Part shown: positions 1 to 9,439 of the stretch, in pieces
Position numbering within the stretch: position 1 is the stretch's first letter
How the letters are laid out: the number at the start of each line of letters is the position of its first letter
Assembly: GCF_021272345.1 (NCBI RefSeq)
Contig: NZ_JAJSDQ010000002.1
Location: 620,001 to 684,000, forward strand
Direction of reading: 5' to 3'
Length of the DNA: 64,000 bases
From: Ornithinimicrobium sediminis
GTDB taxonomy: Bacteria; Actinomycetota; Actinomycetes; Actinomycetales; Dermatophilaceae
Translations under genes and position numbers: made by a program
The notes under the pieces: generated by a model
The model's database searches: none
What the model was told of the DNA's origin: nothing
Seen by the model: only the letters and a program-made list of their open reading frames with translations

Positions 1-860
1 GAGGCGGCAGCACCCTGGCACTGGCCAACAAGGAGTCACTGATCGTCGGGGGGCCCCTGGTCACCGGCGCAGCGGGACCCGGTCAGATCGTGCCGGTCGA
101 CTCCGAGCACAGCGCCATCGCCCAGTGTCTGCGCGGTGGACGCGCCGACGAGGTGCGCAGACTGGTCCTCACCGCCAGTGGAGGCCCGTTCCGTGGCCGC
201 ACCCGGGACCAGCTGGCTCAGGTCACGCCGCAGGAGGCGCTGCGGCACCCGAACTTCGCCATGGGCGCGGTCATCACGACCAACTCCGCGACCCTGGTCA
301 ACAAGGGCCTGGAGGTGATCGAGGCGCACCTGCTCTTCGGGGTGCCCTTCGACCGGATCGACGTCGTGGTCCATCCGCAGCAGCAGGTCCACTCGATGGT
401 CGAGTTCCACGACGGGTCCACCATCGCCCAGATGGGTCCACCGCGGATGCTCGTGCCGATCGCCCTGGGGCTGTCCTGGCCGGAGCGCCTCCCGGACGTC
501 GACGAGCCGTGCGACTGGAGCGGGCCGAGCTCGTGGGAGTTCCACCCGCTCGACGACCAGGCCTTTCCCGCGGTGCGGCTCGCCAGGCAGGTCGGACAGG
601 CCGGCGGCACCTACCCGGCCGTCTACAACGCTGCCAACGAGGTGTGCGTCGCGGCGTTCCACGCCGGCGTCATCACCTTCACCGACATCGTCGACACGGT
701 GGCGGCCGTGGTCGACGAGTATGAGGCCGGGAACTCCGCGGCTGTCTCGTCGGTTGACCTCACGGTGGAGCACGTGCTGCAGGCGGAAGCCTGGGCGCGG
801 GGCGCCGCACGCGCCATGATGGAGACGACGACCGGCTCACGAGGGAAGGGGACCCGCTGA
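1..860 (+). CDS. dxr: 1-deoxy-D-xylulose 5-phosphate reductoisomerase, C-terminal part (5' end outside window)
   Basis: DXR converts 1-deoxy-D-xylulose 5-phosphate to 2-C-methyl-D-erythritol 4-phosphate with NADPH, the first committed step of the MEP isoprenoid pathway. The reading frame is already open at base 3 and reads [13 protein letters not shown], the conserved substrate-binding region of DXR, followed by the PVDSEHSAI segment, [21 protein letters not shown] and [17 protein letters not shown], all family hallmarks. The N-terminal NADPH-binding domain lies upstream of the window. The stop codon overlaps the next start by one base (TGATG). The order dxr, rip1, ispG is the standard actinobacterial arrangement and places two MEP genes around a membrane protease. 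Confidence 0.97.
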   Translation, partial: GGSTLALANKESLIVGGPLVTGAAGPGQIVPVDSEHSAIAQCLRGGRADEVRRLVLTASGGPFRGRTRDQLAQVTPQEALRHPNFAMGAVITTNSATLVNKGLEVIEAHLLFGVPFDRIDVVVHPQQQVHSMVEFHDGSTIAQMGPPRMLVPIALGLSWPERLPDVDEPCDWSGPSSWEFHPLDDQAFPAVRLARQVGQAGGTYPAVYNAANEVCVAAFHAGVITFTDIVDTVAAVVDEYEAGNSAAVSSVDLTVEHVLQAEAWARGAARAMMETTTGSRGKGTR

Positions 861-2185
861 TGCTCTACCTGCTCGGCGTCCTCCTGATGCTCGTCGGGAT
901 CGCCGTGTCCATCGCCCTGCACGAGATCGGGCACCTGGTGCCGGCCAAGAAGTTCGGCGTCAAGTGCACGCAGTACATGGTCGGGTTCGGCCCGACCATC
1001 TGGTCGCGGGTCCGCGGGGAGACGGAGTACGGCGTCAAGGCGATCCCGCTGGGCGGGTACGTACGGATGATCGGCATGTTCCCGCCGCGACCCCAGGACG
1101 AGGGCAGGCTGCGCGCCTCCAGCACCGGGCGCTGGAGCCAGATGAGCGAGCAGGTGCGCGCCGAGTCGCTGCAGGAGGTCGGGCCCGGCGACGAGGACCG
1201 GGTCTTCTACAAGCTCCCCGTCTGGCAGCGCCTCGTCGTGATGTCCGGCGGGCCGCTGATGAACCTGCTCATCGCGACCGTCCTGCTGACCGGCATCATC
1301 ACCGTCTACGGGCTGCCGCAGCTGACCGCACAGGTGTCCGCGGTCGCCGCATGCGCGCCGACCGATGTCACGGCCGAGGACTGCGAGGGACAACCCGCGG
1401 CTCCGGCTGCCGCCGCGGGGCTCGAGGTGGGCGACCGCATCCTGGCCGTCGACGGGCAGGCGGTGGACGACTGGACGGGTGCGTCCTACCTCATCCAGCA
1501 GTCCGGCAGCCAGGCCGAGCTGCTCGTCGAGCGGGACGGTGCCCAGCAGACGCTGGTCGCCGACATGGTGGTGCGCGACCGCCCCTTGCTCAACCCGGAC
1601 GGCAGCGTCCAGGTGGACGAGGCCGGCGCCCCCGTCGTCGGCCCGGTCAGCTACCTGGGAGCCAGCGGGTCGCTGGAGTACGTCACGCAGCCACTCACCG
1701 AGGCTCCTGCGTTCGTGGGACAGGCGCTGATGGACACCGCGGCCATCTTCCTCCAGCTCCCGCAGAAGCTCGTGGGCGTCTGGGAGGCAGCCTTCGTCGG
1801 CGAAGAGCGGGACGCCGAAGGACCGATGTCCGTCGTCGGCGTGGGCCGCGTCGCCGGTGAGGTGACCTCCGGCGACCTCGGGCTCCTCTCGGACAGCGTG
1901 AGCGCCCGGATGGTGCTGTTGCTCTCCCTGCTCGCCTCGCTCAACATCGCGCTCTTCGTGTTCAACATGATCCCGCTGCTGCCGCTGGACGGCGGCCACA
2001 TCGCCGGTGCGCTGTGGGAGGGGCTCAAGAAGACCTGGGCCCGGCTGCGCGGACTGCCCGACCCGGGGCCGGTGGACGTCGCCAAGGCGCTACCGGTGGC
2101 CTACTCCGTCGCGATCGGCCTGATCGCGATGACCCTGCTGCTCGTCTACGCCGACCTGGTCAACCCCATCCGGCTCGGCGGCTGA
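860..2185 (+). CDS. rip1: Site-2 (intramembrane) zinc metalloprotease, Rip1/RseP family
   Basis: This membrane protease (441 aa) cuts anti-sigma factors or other membrane proteins within the bilayer. The zinc site is visible at H21-E22-x-x-H25 (HEIGH) directly after a first hydrophobic helix, and the second conserved element, LPLDGGH, lies around residues 375-380. A PDZ domain lies in the middle (VGDRILAVDGQAVDDW and following), with further hydrophobic helices around residues 125-150, 340-370 and at the C terminus. The start overlaps the dxr stop by one base, so translation is probably coupled. In Mycobacterium tuberculosis the orthologue in the same position is Rip1 (Rv2869c). The substrates here are unknown. 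Confidence 0.95.
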   Translation: MLYLLGVLLMLVGIAVSIALHEIGHLVPAKKFGVKCTQYMVGFGPTIWSRVRGETEYGVKAIPLGGYVRMIGMFPPRPQDEGRLRASSTGRWSQMSEQVRAESLQEVGPGDEDRVFYKLPVWQRLVVMSGGPLMNLLIATVLLTGIITVYGLPQLTAQVSAVAACAPTDVTAEDCEGQPAAPAAAAGLEVGDRILAVDGQAVDDWTGASYLIQQSGSQAELLVERDGAQQTLVADMVVRDRPLLNPDGSVQVDEAGAPVVGPVSYLGASGSLEYVTQPLTEAPAFVGQALMDTAAIFLQLPQKLVGVWEAAFVGEERDAEGPMSVVGVGRVAGEVTSGDLGLLSDSVSARMVLLLSLLASLNIALFVFNMIPLLPLDGGHIAGALWEGLKKTWARLRGLPDPGPVDVAKALPVAYSVAIGLIAMTLLLVYADLVNPIRLGG

Positions 2186-2200
2186 GAGATACTGGAAGAC

Positions 2201-3373
2201 ATGACTGCTGGCACCCCCATCTCACTCGGTATGCCGTCCGCACCCCCGCCGGTGCTCGCACCTCGACGACCGACCCGCAAGATCCGGGTCGGCAAGGTCG
2301 AGGTCGGCGGCGACGCACCCATCTCCGTGCAGTCGATGACCACGACGCCGACGACCGACATCAACGCCACCCTGCAGCAGATCGCCGAGCTCACCGCGAC
2401 CGGCTGTGACATCGTGCGCGTGGCCTGTCCGACCCAGGACGACGCCGACGCTCTGCCGGTGATCGCACGCAAGTCGCAGATCCCGGTCATCGCCGACATC
2501 CACTTCCAGCCGAAGTACGTGTTCGCGGCCATCGAGGCCGGCTGCGCGGCGGTGCGGGTCAACCCCGGCAACATCCGCAAGTTCGACGACCAGGTGAAGG
2601 AGATCGCCCGCACGGCCAAGGACGCCGGCGTGTCGATCCGCATCGGCGTCAACGCCGGGTCGCTGGACAAGCGGCTGCTGGACAAGTATGGCAAGCCCAC
2701 GGCGGAGGCCCTCGTCGAGTCCGCCGTGTGGGAGGCCTCGCTGTTCGAGGAGCACGGCTTCCACGACTTCAAGATCTCCGTGAAGCACAACGACCCGGTG
2801 GTCATGGTCCGGGCCTACGAGATGCTCTCCGAGCGTGGTGACTGGCCGCTCCACCTGGGTGTGACCGAGGCCGGTCCGGCGTTCCAGGGCACCATCAAGT
2901 CCTCGGTCGCCTTCGGTGCGCTGCTGTCCCAGGGCATCGGGGACACCATCCGGGTGTCCCTCTCGGCGCCACCGGTGGAGGAGGTCAAGGTCGGCAACCA
3001 GATCCTGCAGAGCCTCAACCTCAAGCCTCGCAAGCTCGAGATCGTCTCCTGCCCCTCCTGCGGCCGTGCCCAGGTGGATGTCTACACGCTGGCGGAGGAG
3101 GTCACCGCCGGGCTGGAGGGCATGGAGGTGCCGCTGCGGGTGGCCGTCATGGGCTGCGTGGTCAACGGTCCGGGCGAGGCCCGCGAGGCCGACCTCGGGG
3201 TGGCCTCCGGCAACGGCAAGGGCCAGATCTTCGTCAAGGGCGAGGTCATCAAGACAGTGCCGGAGAGCCAGATCGTCGAGACCCTCATCGAGGAGGCCAT
3301 GCGCATCGCCGAGGAGATGGGGGAGCCCGTCGACGGTGAGGCCGCCGGCGCGCCCTCGGTCACCGTCGGCTGA
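2201..3373 (+). CDS. ispG: 4-hydroxy-3-methylbut-2-en-1-yl diphosphate synthase (IspG/GcpE)
   Basis: IspG is the iron-sulfur enzyme that reductively opens methylerythritol cyclodiphosphate to HMBPP in the MEP pathway. The 390-aa protein shows the TIM-barrel start ([13 protein letters not shown]), VNPGNIRK, and the three cysteines for the 4Fe-4S cluster: Cys284 and Cys287 in SCPSCGR and Cys319 in [10 protein letters not shown]. The ATG is 15 bases after the rip1 stop. A possible -10 (GATACT, 2188-2193) ends 8 bases before the ATG, so an extra leaderless start inside the operon is possible, although a GGAAG also precedes the codon. The gene follows dxr and rip1 as usual; what normally comes next (a GNAT gene and proS) is displaced here by a glycerol module. 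Confidence 0.97.
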   Translation: MTAGTPISLGMPSAPPPVLAPRRPTRKIRVGKVEVGGDAPISVQSMTTTPTTDINATLQQIAELTATGCDIVRVACPTQDDADALPVIARKSQIPVIADIHFQPKYVFAAIEAGCAAVRVNPGNIRKFDDQVKEIARTAKDAGVSIRIGVNAGSLDKRLLDKYGKPTAEALVESAVWEASLFEEHGFHDFKISVKHNDPVVMVRAYEMLSERGDWPLHLGVTEAGPAFQGTIKSSVAFGALLSQGIGDTIRVSLSAPPVEEVKVGNQILQSLNLKPRKLEIVSCPSCGRAQVDVYTLAEEVTAGLEGMEVPLRVAVMGCVVNGPGEAREADLGVASGNGKGQIFVKGEVIKTVPESQIVETLIEEAMRIAEEMGEPVDGEAAGAPSVTVG

Positions 3374-3419
3374 CGCCGGGCCCCACGCGCCGGGTTCGTC
3401 CACGGCGCACCACCGTGCC

Positions 3420-3425
3420 TAGGCT
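3420..3425 (+). promoter_or_regulatory. Predicted -10 element of a leaderless promoter (kinase gene)
   Basis: TAGGCT ends 7 bases before the ATG at 3432 and no Shine-Dalgarno sequence lies between. This is the spacing expected when transcription starts at the A of the start codon. No clear -35 hexamer was seen. Confidence 0.5.
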
Positions 3426-3431
3426 CGGGGT

Positions 3432-4130
3432 ATGTCGTACCCCGGCTTCGTGCCCGTCCGCCAGCTGGTCCTCGTCGACCTGCTCGGCCTCATGCTCGGC
3501 GTCCGGCCGGGGGAGCGGGCGGTCGTCGCGATCGACGGGGTGGACGGCGCGGGCAAGTCGCACCTCGCGGCCGAGCTGGTGACCCTGGCGGAGCACGTTG
3601 CGGGGCGGCAGGTGCTCAGCGTCTCGATGGACGGCTTCCACCATCCCCGCGCCCGTCGCTACCGGGACGGTCGCACCGCCCAGACCTACTACCGGGACGC
3701 CTTCGACTACGACGCCTTCCAGCGCAGCGTGCTCGAGCCCTTCCGGGCCGGCCGGGAGATCGTGCCGGCCGTGCGTGACGTGACCCGGGACGTCGCTGTG
3801 CACCCCGACCCGGTCGAGGCCGACGACGACGCGCTTCTCCTGGTCGACGGGGTCTTCCTGCACCGCCCCGAGCTGGTGGCGCGATGGGACGCCACGCTGT
3901 TCGTGCACGTGCCCTTCGAGGTGTCCGTGCCTCGGGGCGCAGCCCGATTCCCCGACCGACGGGTCGCGGGCGACGAGGACCCCGGCCATCCGACGCACGC
4001 CCGCTACGTCGAGGCCCAGCGGTTCTACCTCGACCAGGCCCCGGTGCAGCAGGCCACGTGGGTGCTGGACAACACCGACCTGCGACGACCCGACCTCTTC
4101 CACGGTGACAAGGACGAGCCCGTGGTCTGA
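3432..4130 (+). CDS. P-loop nucleoside/uridine kinase-like protein
   Basis: The 232-aa protein has a Walker A motif GVDGAGKS at residues 36-43 after a beta strand (VVAID), followed by SMDGFHHPR, a short segment typical of uridine kinase-like and phosphoribulokinase-like proteins in which the Asp helps bind Mg and substrate. A DALLLVDGVFLHRPEL segment matches the Walker B region of the same family. It probably phosphorylates a nucleoside or a related small molecule; the substrate cannot be read from the sequence. It has its own predicted leaderless promoter and ends against a strong hairpin shared with the convergent glpK. Alternative: a pantothenate-kinase-like member of the same fold. Confidence 0.75.
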   Translation: MSYPGFVPVRQLVLVDLLGLMLGVRPGERAVVAIDGVDGAGKSHLAAELVTLAEHVAGRQVLSVSMDGFHHPRARRYRDGRTAQTYYRDAFDYDAFQRSVLEPFRAGREIVPAVRDVTRDVAVHPDPVEADDDALLLVDGVFLHRPELVARWDATLFVHVPFEVSVPRGAARFPDRRVAGDEDPGHPTHARYVEAQRFYLDQAPVQQATWVLDNTDLRRPDLFHGDKDEPVV

Positions 4131-4149
4131 CGCCGACACCGCGGGCATC

Positions 4150-4187
4150 GTGGAGCCCGGCCCCGCCTCGGCGGGACCGGGCTCCAC
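4150..4187. terminator. Bidirectional intrinsic terminator-like hairpin
   Basis: An 18-bp inverted repeat with one mismatch (arm GTGGAGCCCGG plus CCCCGCC) closes almost without a loop between the convergent kinase gene and glpK. No long T-run follows, which is common for GC-rich actinobacterial terminators. Confidence 0.7.
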
Positions 4188-4197
4188 GTTCCGGTGG

Positions 4198-5736
4198 TCA
4201 GGCGTCGGCGTCCTCCGAGGCGGACTTCTCCTCGGCCTCGGAGTCGTCGTCGACCCAGTCGAAGGTCTTGGTGACGGCCTTCTTCCAGTTGCGGAAGAGC
4301 CGCTCGCGCTCGGTCTCGTCCATGGAGGGCGACCAGCGCTTGCCCTCCTTCCAGTTGTCGATGACGTCCTGCTCACCGGAGAAGAAGCCCACGGCGATGC
4401 CGGCCGCGTAGGCGGCTCCCAGCGCCGTCGTCTCGGCGACCTCCGGGCGCACCACGTCGACGCCGAGGATGTCCGCCTGGAACTGCATCAGCGTCTCGTT
4501 GGCCACCATGCCGCCGTCCACGCGCAGCTCGGCCAGCTCCACACCGGAGTCCGCCGTCATCGCGTCGGAGACCTCGCGGGTCTGGAACGCGGTGGACTCC
4601 AGCGCGGCCCGGGCGATGTGGTGCTTGTTGACGTAGCGCGTCAGGCCGACGATCGCACCGCGCGCGTCGTCCTTCCAGTAGGGGGCGAAGAGACCCGAGA
4701 ACGCCGGGACGATGTAGCAGCCGCCGTTGTCGTCGACCTCCTTGGCCAGGGTCTCGATCTCGGGCGCCTCCTTGATGAGACCGACGTTGTCGCGCAGCCA
4801 CTGGACGAGCGACCCGGTCACCGCGATGGAGCCCTCGAGCGCGTAGACGGCGTCCTGGTCACCGATCTTGTAGCAGACCGTGGTGAGCAGGCCGTTGTGG
4901 CTCGGGACGATCTCGGTGCCGGTGTTGAGCAGCATGAAGTTGCCCGTGCCGTAGGTGTTCTTGGACATGCCCTTCTCGAAGCACGCCTGGCCGAACGTCG
5001 CCGCCTGCTGGTCACCCAGGATGCCGGCGATCGGCACGCCGAGCTTGGTGCTGTGGCCGTAGACCTCCGAGCAGGACTTGATCTCCGGCAGCATGGACAT
5101 CGGGATGCCCATGGCCCCGGCGATGCCCTCGTCCCAGCTGAGCGTCTCCAGGTTCATGAGCATCGTGCGGGAGGCGTTGGTCACGTCGGTGACGTGCACA
5201 CCGCCGTCGACGCCGCCGGTGAGGTTCCACAGGACCCACGAGTCGGTGTTGCCGAACAGCAGGTCGCCGGCCTCGGCACGCTCCCGCGCGCCCTCGACGT
5301 TGTCCAGGATCCACTTCACCTTGGGGCCCGAGAAGTAGGTGGCCAGTGGGAGACCGCAGCTGGCCTTGAACCGGTCGGGACCCTCGTCGGCGCCGAGCTC
5401 GGCGACGATCTTGGAGGTGCGGGTGTCCTGCCAGACGATCGCGTTGTAGACCGGCTCACCGGTGTTCTTGTCCCAGACCACGGCGGTCTCGCGCTGGTTG
5501 GTGATGCCGATGGCCGCGATGTCGTCGTTGCTGAGGTTGCCCTTGCCCATCGCCTGGCCGATGACCTCGCGGGTGTTGTCCCAGATCTCGACGGGGTTGT
5601 GCTCGACCCACCCGGCCTTCGGGAAGATCTGCTCGTGCTCGTGCTGGCCGACCGAGTGGATCGTGCCGCCCTTGGTGAACACGATGGCACGCGTGCTGGT
5701 CGTGCCCTGGTCGATGGCGAGTACGTAGTCTGCCAT
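4198..5736 (-). CDS. glpK: Glycerol kinase
   Basis: GlpK phosphorylates glycerol to sn-glycerol 3-phosphate with ATP. The protein (512 aa from the chosen start) begins [20 protein letters not shown], the phosphate-1 loop of the FGGY sugar kinase family, and continues with [34 protein letters not shown] and [18 protein letters not shown]. The ATG at 5736 is preferred over an in-frame GTG 15 bases upstream because a GGAGGAGA ribosome site sits just before the ATG and the family starts here. The last ~20 residues are acidic and variable. It is the last gene of the minus-strand order glpD-glpF-glpK, 141 bases after glpF. Confidence 0.97.
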   Translation of the reverse strand: MADYVLAIDQGTTSTRAIVFTKGGTIHSVGQHEHEQIFPKAGWVEHNPVEIWDNTREVIGQAMGKGNLSNDDIAAIGITNQRETAVVWDKNTGEPVYNAIVWQDTRTSKIVAELGADEGPDRFKASCGLPLATYFSGPKVKWILDNVEGARERAEAGDLLFGNTDSWVLWNLTGGVDGGVHVTDVTNASRTMLMNLETLSWDEGIAGAMGIPMSMLPEIKSCSEVYGHSTKLGVPIAGILGDQQAATFGQACFEKGMSKNTYGTGNFMLLNTGTEIVPSHNGLLTTVCYKIGDQDAVYALEGSIAVTGSLVQWLRDNVGLIKEAPEIETLAKEVDDNGGCYIVPAFSGLFAPYWKDDARGAIVGLTRYVNKHHIARAALESTAFQTREVSDAMTADSGVELAELRVDGGMVANETLMQFQADILGVDVVRPEVAETTALGAAYAAGIAVGFFSGEQDVIDNWKEGKRWSPSMDETERERLFRNWKKAVTKTFDWVDDDSEAEEKSASEDADA

Positions 5737-5877
5737 GGTCTTCTCCTCCACGTCGTTGTGCGGTTGGTACCTGGCCCCCGGCCGGGCCGCCCTCGCGGAC
5801 GACCCGACCGGGTCGGACTCGGTCAGGTGTGCCGTGCGGCCAGGTCAGCGCCCGGCACCCCTGTGGTCACGGGCGGG

Positions 5878-6606
5878 TCAGCCGACGGCCGCGGCGAGCA
5901 GGCCGGCCAGGGCGCCACCGATGAGCGGGCCGACGATCGGCACCCAGGAGTAGCCCCAGTCGCTGGAGCCCTTGCCCGGGATGGGCAGGATGGCGTGGGC
6001 GATGCGGGGGCCGAGGTCACGGGCAGGGTTGATGGCGTAGCCCGTGGGTCCACCGAGGCTGGCGCCGATACCGACGACCAGCAGCGCCACGGCCAGCGGG
6101 CCGAGCTCCTGGGGGGTGTTCCCGAACATCAGCACGACGTACACCAGCACGAAGGTGCCGATGACCTCGGTGATGAGGTTGGAGGTGTAGTTGCGCAGCT
6201 CCGGGCCGGTGGAGAACACGCCGAGCTTGACGGCCGGGTCGGCGTCCTGTGCGAAGTGGTCCTTGTAGGCCAGCCAGGCCAGCACGGCTCCGATGAAGGC
6301 ACCGATGAGCTGGGCGGCGATGTAGATCAGCGCGTTGACGAAGGACGCCTCCACCCCGGCCGCGAACTCCTCGGCGCCGTTGGCCAGCAGGCCGACCGTC
6401 ACCGCGGGGTTGATGTGGGCGCCGGACTTGAAGGCGACGAAGACTCCGGCGAAGACACCGAGCCCCCATCCGAAGTTGATCAACAGCCAGCCGCCGTTGA
6501 AGCCCTTCGTCTTGGGCAGGATGGCGTTGGCGACCACACCTGCACCGAGCAGCAGCAGCATCGCTGTGCCCAACACCTCAGAGAGAAAGACCTCTCCCAT
6601 GTCCAT
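5878..6606 (-). CDS. glpF: Glycerol facilitator, aquaglyceroporin (MIP family)
   Basis: This 242-aa inner-membrane channel lets glycerol enter by diffusion. Both pore half-helix motifs are intact: N66-P67-A68 (HINPAVT) and N193-P194-A195-R196 (AINPARD). The Asp right after the second NPAR is characteristic of glycerol facilitators as opposed to strict water channels. Six hydrophobic helices are evident. A GGAGA ribosome site precedes the ATG by about 6 bases. Sitting between the kinase and the dehydrogenase genes, it completes an uptake-and-oxidation unit for glycerol. Confidence 0.96.
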   Translation of the reverse strand: MDMGEVFLSEVLGTAMLLLLGAGVVANAILPKTKGFNGGWLLINFGWGLGVFAGVFVAFKSGAHINPAVTVGLLANGAEEFAAGVEASFVNALIYIAAQLIGAFIGAVLAWLAYKDHFAQDADPAVKLGVFSTGPELRNYTSNLITEVIGTFVLVYVVLMFGNTPQELGPLAVALLVVGIGASLGGPTGYAINPARDLGPRIAHAILPIPGKGSSDWGYSWVPIVGPLIGGALAGLLAAAVG

Positions 6607-6701
6607 GTAGTTCTCCGATCTCGACCTAGTGGTGGGTCACGGCGCAGGCGTGATGCCGGCGTCGCTTCGGTGACGACACGCTCGGCACGTGGCCGAGGCG
6701 C

Positions 6702-8453
6702 TCAGCCACCGGAGCCGATGGGGTGCAGCGGGGTGATCGGTTCGGCCTTGCTGCGCTCCGCAGCCGCCGAGGCGTCGTCCGGCTGCCGGGCAGCAGCCTC
6801 CTCGGCCTCCGCCCTCGCACGGTAGGCGGACACCTCCTTCTCCTTGCGCGCCTCGTCCCAGCCGAGCCGGTCGGCGGCGATGTCGGCGATCTCCGGGACG
6901 GCGTCCAGGCCCTGGTGCAGCACCTCGTAGACCAGCCGGGTGCGTCGGCACATGATGTCCTCCAGGTGCAGCGCCCCCTCGCTGGTGCAGGCGTAGGCGA
7001 TCTCGGCCCGGAGGTAGGCGTGCGCGTGCTCCAGCGGCGTGGCCAGCGACTCGTCCTCGGCGATGAGGTCGAGCAGCTCGTCCATGAGCGAGCCGTAGCG
7101 GTGCAGCAGGTGGTCGACCATCATGTCCGACCAGCCGAAGCGGCGCTGCAGCTCGGGCATGCGGCGGCGCACGGCAGCCTCGCCGACAGCGCCCAGCAGC
7201 GGGATCTCGTCAGTGATGCATGCCAGCTCCTCGGCCCGGTTGCCCAGGGCGAAGTCGACCGCGTCCTTGGCCATGACCCGGTAGGTCGTCAGCTTGCCGC
7301 CGCCGATGACGGTGAGACCGGGGATGGGGCTGGCCACGGTGTGCTCCCGGCTCACCTTGGCCGAGCTGGTGCCCTCCTTGGTGCCCGGCTGGAGCAGCGG
7401 GCGCAGCCCGGCATACCACCCGATCACGTCGTCACGGGTGAGCGTCTTCTTCAGGACGTCGTTGGCGTGGTCGAGGACGTAGTCGATGTCCGCCGCGGTG
7501 GCCACCGGGTTGTGGCGGTCCAGCTCCCAGGGGGTGTCCGTCGTGCCCAGGATCCAGTAGCGCGACCAGGGAATGAAGAAGAGCACCGACTTCTCGGTCT
7601 GGATGAACAGGCCGGAGGTGCCCTGGATGCGGTCCCGCGGGATGATCAGGTGGATGCCCTTGGAGGCGAGCACGTTGAGCCCGCCACTGGTGTCGGCGAG
7701 GTCCTCGACGTCCTCGGTCCACACCCCGGTGCAGTTGATGATGTGCCGGGCGCGAGCGGTGATCCGGGTGCCCGTCTCCAGGTCCATCAGCACGGCTCCG
7801 TTGGCGCGTCCTGTCTCGTCCTTGGTGATCTCGACCACCTGGGTGCGGCTGGCGGCGTGGGCACCGTAGGTGACGGCCGTGCGCACCAGCATGGCGACCA
7901 GCCGCGCGTCGTCGACGGTGGCGTCGTAGTACTGCACCGCGCCGATCGCCGTCTCGTGCCGCAGGTCGGGGAAGGACTGCTCCAGCCCCTTGCGCGTGCG
8001 GTGCTTGTGGATCGGCAGCGCACGGCGGCCGGGCATCAGGTTGGCCAGGGCGTCGTAGAGGGAGACCCCGGCCCCGTAGTAGGCGCGCTGCCAGACCCGG
8101 TGCTCCAGGGGGATCAGGAAGGGCATCGGCTTGACCAGGTGCGGGGCGAGCTTCTGCAGCAGGAGCCCGCGCTCGGTGAGCGCCTCCTGCACCAGCTTGA
8201 AGTCCAGCATCTGGAGGTAGCGCAGACCGCCGTGGACGAGCTTGGTCGACCACTGAGAGGTGCCGGAGGCCCAGTCCTGGCCCTCGACGACAGCGGTCCG
8301 CAGCCCGCGCGTGGCGGCGTCGAGCGCGGCGCCGGCACCGGTGACACCACCGCCGATGACCAGCACGTCGAGCTCGGGTCCGCCCTCCCCGCTGGCGGCG
8401 AGGACGTCAAGGGCGTCCTGTCTGGACTGGGCGGTGAGCGGCTGTGCGTGCAC
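6702..8453 (-). CDS. glpD: Aerobic glycerol-3-phosphate dehydrogenase
   Basis: GlpD is an FAD enzyme at the membrane that oxidises sn-glycerol 3-phosphate to dihydroxyacetone phosphate and passes electrons to quinone. The 583-aa protein shows the dinucleotide fold VIGGGVTGAGAALDA near residue 31, STKLVHGGLRYLQ, and IIPRDRIQGTSGLF, with the C-terminal GlpD extension domain. The start is a GTG with a good GGGAGG site five bases upstream. It is the first gene of the glycerol unit; an ACGTACGT palindrome (8528-8535) lies about 75 bases upstream and could be part of its control region. Confidence 0.96.
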   Translation of the reverse strand: MHAQPLTAQSRQDALDVLAASGEGGPELDVLVIGGGVTGAGAALDAATRGLRTAVVEGQDWASGTSQWSTKLVHGGLRYLQMLDFKLVQEALTERGLLLQKLAPHLVKPMPFLIPLEHRVWQRAYYGAGVSLYDALANLMPGRRALPIHKHRTRKGLEQSFPDLRHETAIGAVQYYDATVDDARLVAMLVRTAVTYGAHAASRTQVVEITKDETGRANGAVLMDLETGTRITARARHIINCTGVWTEDVEDLADTSGGLNVLASKGIHLIIPRDRIQGTSGLFIQTEKSVLFFIPWSRYWILGTTDTPWELDRHNPVATAADIDYVLDHANDVLKKTLTRDDVIGWYAGLRPLLQPGTKEGTSSAKVSREHTVASPIPGLTVIGGGKLTTYRVMAKDAVDFALGNRAEELACITDEIPLLGAVGEAAVRRRMPELQRRFGWSDMMVDHLLHRYGSLMDELLDLIAEDESLATPLEHAHAYLRAEIAYACTSEGALHLEDIMCRRTRLVYEVLHQGLDAVPEIADIAADRLGWDEARKEKEVSAYRARAEAEEAAARQPDDASAAAERSKAEPITPLHPIGSGG

Positions 8454-8587
8454 GATGTCCTCCCGGGTGTGCGAACAGGTCGACCGCCGAACGTCGAGGT
8501 CAGATGCCTCGTCGCAGGGCCGGTGTGACGTACGTTACTAGCACGCCGAGATCGACACGTGTGCGGGTGTGCGGCAGGCTTGCCGGC

Positions 8588-9430
8588 ATGCTGCGCGGCG
8601 TCGGTGCGACCCGGACCTTGGGTCCTGCCGATCGGGCCTGGGCCCTGGAGGTGTGCGCCGAGGACCCGGTCAGCCATGTCTTCGTGGCGGCCCGTCTGGT
8701 GGACGGGGCGCTGGGCCACAGCAGGGCAGCCATGTTCGCCTACGACCGCGGCGGGGAGCGTGCCCTGTGCTGGTCGTCCGCCAACGTCGTGCCGGTCGGC
8801 GGCAGCCCGGCCGCGCTGCGGGCCCTCGCCTCCCGGGTCGTCAAGCGCCGGCGCTTCGCCTCCTCGGTGTTCGGACCCTCCGAGCAGGTCCTGCGGCTGT
8901 GGTCCCTGCTGTCACCGTCCTGGGGGCCGGCGCGTGAGGTGCGGGCGCAGCAGCCGGTGCTGACGATCTCCCGCCCCCCGTCCGCGGCCGGTGTCACGGT
9001 GGACCCGCTCGTCCGCGTGGCCCGTCCTGACGAGGTGGACCTCGTCGCGCCGGCAGCGGCGGCGATGTTCACCGAGGAGATCGGCTACCCGCCCTACCGG
9101 GGGTCCGACGCCGCCTACCGGCAGAGCGTGGCCAACCTGCTGCACCGTGGGCACACGCTGGTGCGCGTCGAGGACGGACGGGTCGTGTTCAAGGCCGACC
9201 TCGGTTCGGTGGCTCTCGGGGTGGCTCAGGTGCAGGGGGTGTGGGTCGACCCGCTGAGCCGCGGCAGGGGCATCGCCGTGCCGGCCATGGCCGCGGTGGT
9301 CGAGCACACGCTGGCGCACATCGCCCCGGTCGTGACCCTCTACGTCAACGACTTCAACGCCGCGGCGCTGGCGACCTACCGGCACGTGGGCTTCGAGCAG
9401 ACCGGGATGTTCACCACCGTCCTGCTCTGA
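8588..9430 (+). CDS. GNAT N-acetyltransferase with N-terminal DUF4081-type domain (Rv2867c-like)
   Basis: The 280-aa product has an N-terminal region (MLRGVGATRTLGPADRAW onward) and a C-terminal GNAT fold; the acetyl-CoA loop appears as VDPLSRGRGIAVPAMAAVV around residues 220-238, followed by LYVNDFNAAALATYRHVGFE. In many actinobacteria a gene of this type lies directly next to ispG (Rv2867c in M. tuberculosis), and here it is found on the far side of the glp genes, so it is probably the same conserved gene. The ATG at 8588 was chosen to match the family N terminus; an in-frame upstream start would run into the glpD control region. The substrate is unknown. Confidence 0.8.
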   Translation: MLRGVGATRTLGPADRAWALEVCAEDPVSHVFVAARLVDGALGHSRAAMFAYDRGGERALCWSSANVVPVGGSPAALRALASRVVKRRRFASSVFGPSEQVLRLWSLLSPSWGPAREVRAQQPVLTISRPPSAAGVTVDPLVRVARPDEVDLVAPAAAAMFTEEIGYPPYRGSDAAYRQSVANLLHRGHTLVRVEDGRVVFKADLGSVALGVAQVQGVWVDPLSRGRGIAVPAMAAVVEHTLAHIAPVVTLYVNDFNAAALATYRHVGFEQTGMFTTVLL

Positions 9431-9439
9431 CCTCGCTCC

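Noticed and set aside
4105-6825. A 906-codon open frame on the plus strand across the glycerol genes
   Set aside because: It is antisense to glpK and glpF, has no ribosome site, and reads as Asp/Val/Gly/Arg-rich low-complexity protein, the usual shadow in GC-rich DNA. The opposite strand has complete glp motifs.
6723-8528. A 601-codon plus-strand frame opposite glpD
   Set aside because: Shadow of glpD; GlpD motifs on the minus strand are decisive.
8521-8545. ACGTACGT palindrome as a GlpR operator
   Set aside because: No regulator gene is nearby, the palindrome is short, and it occurs once; support is too weak for a feature of its own.
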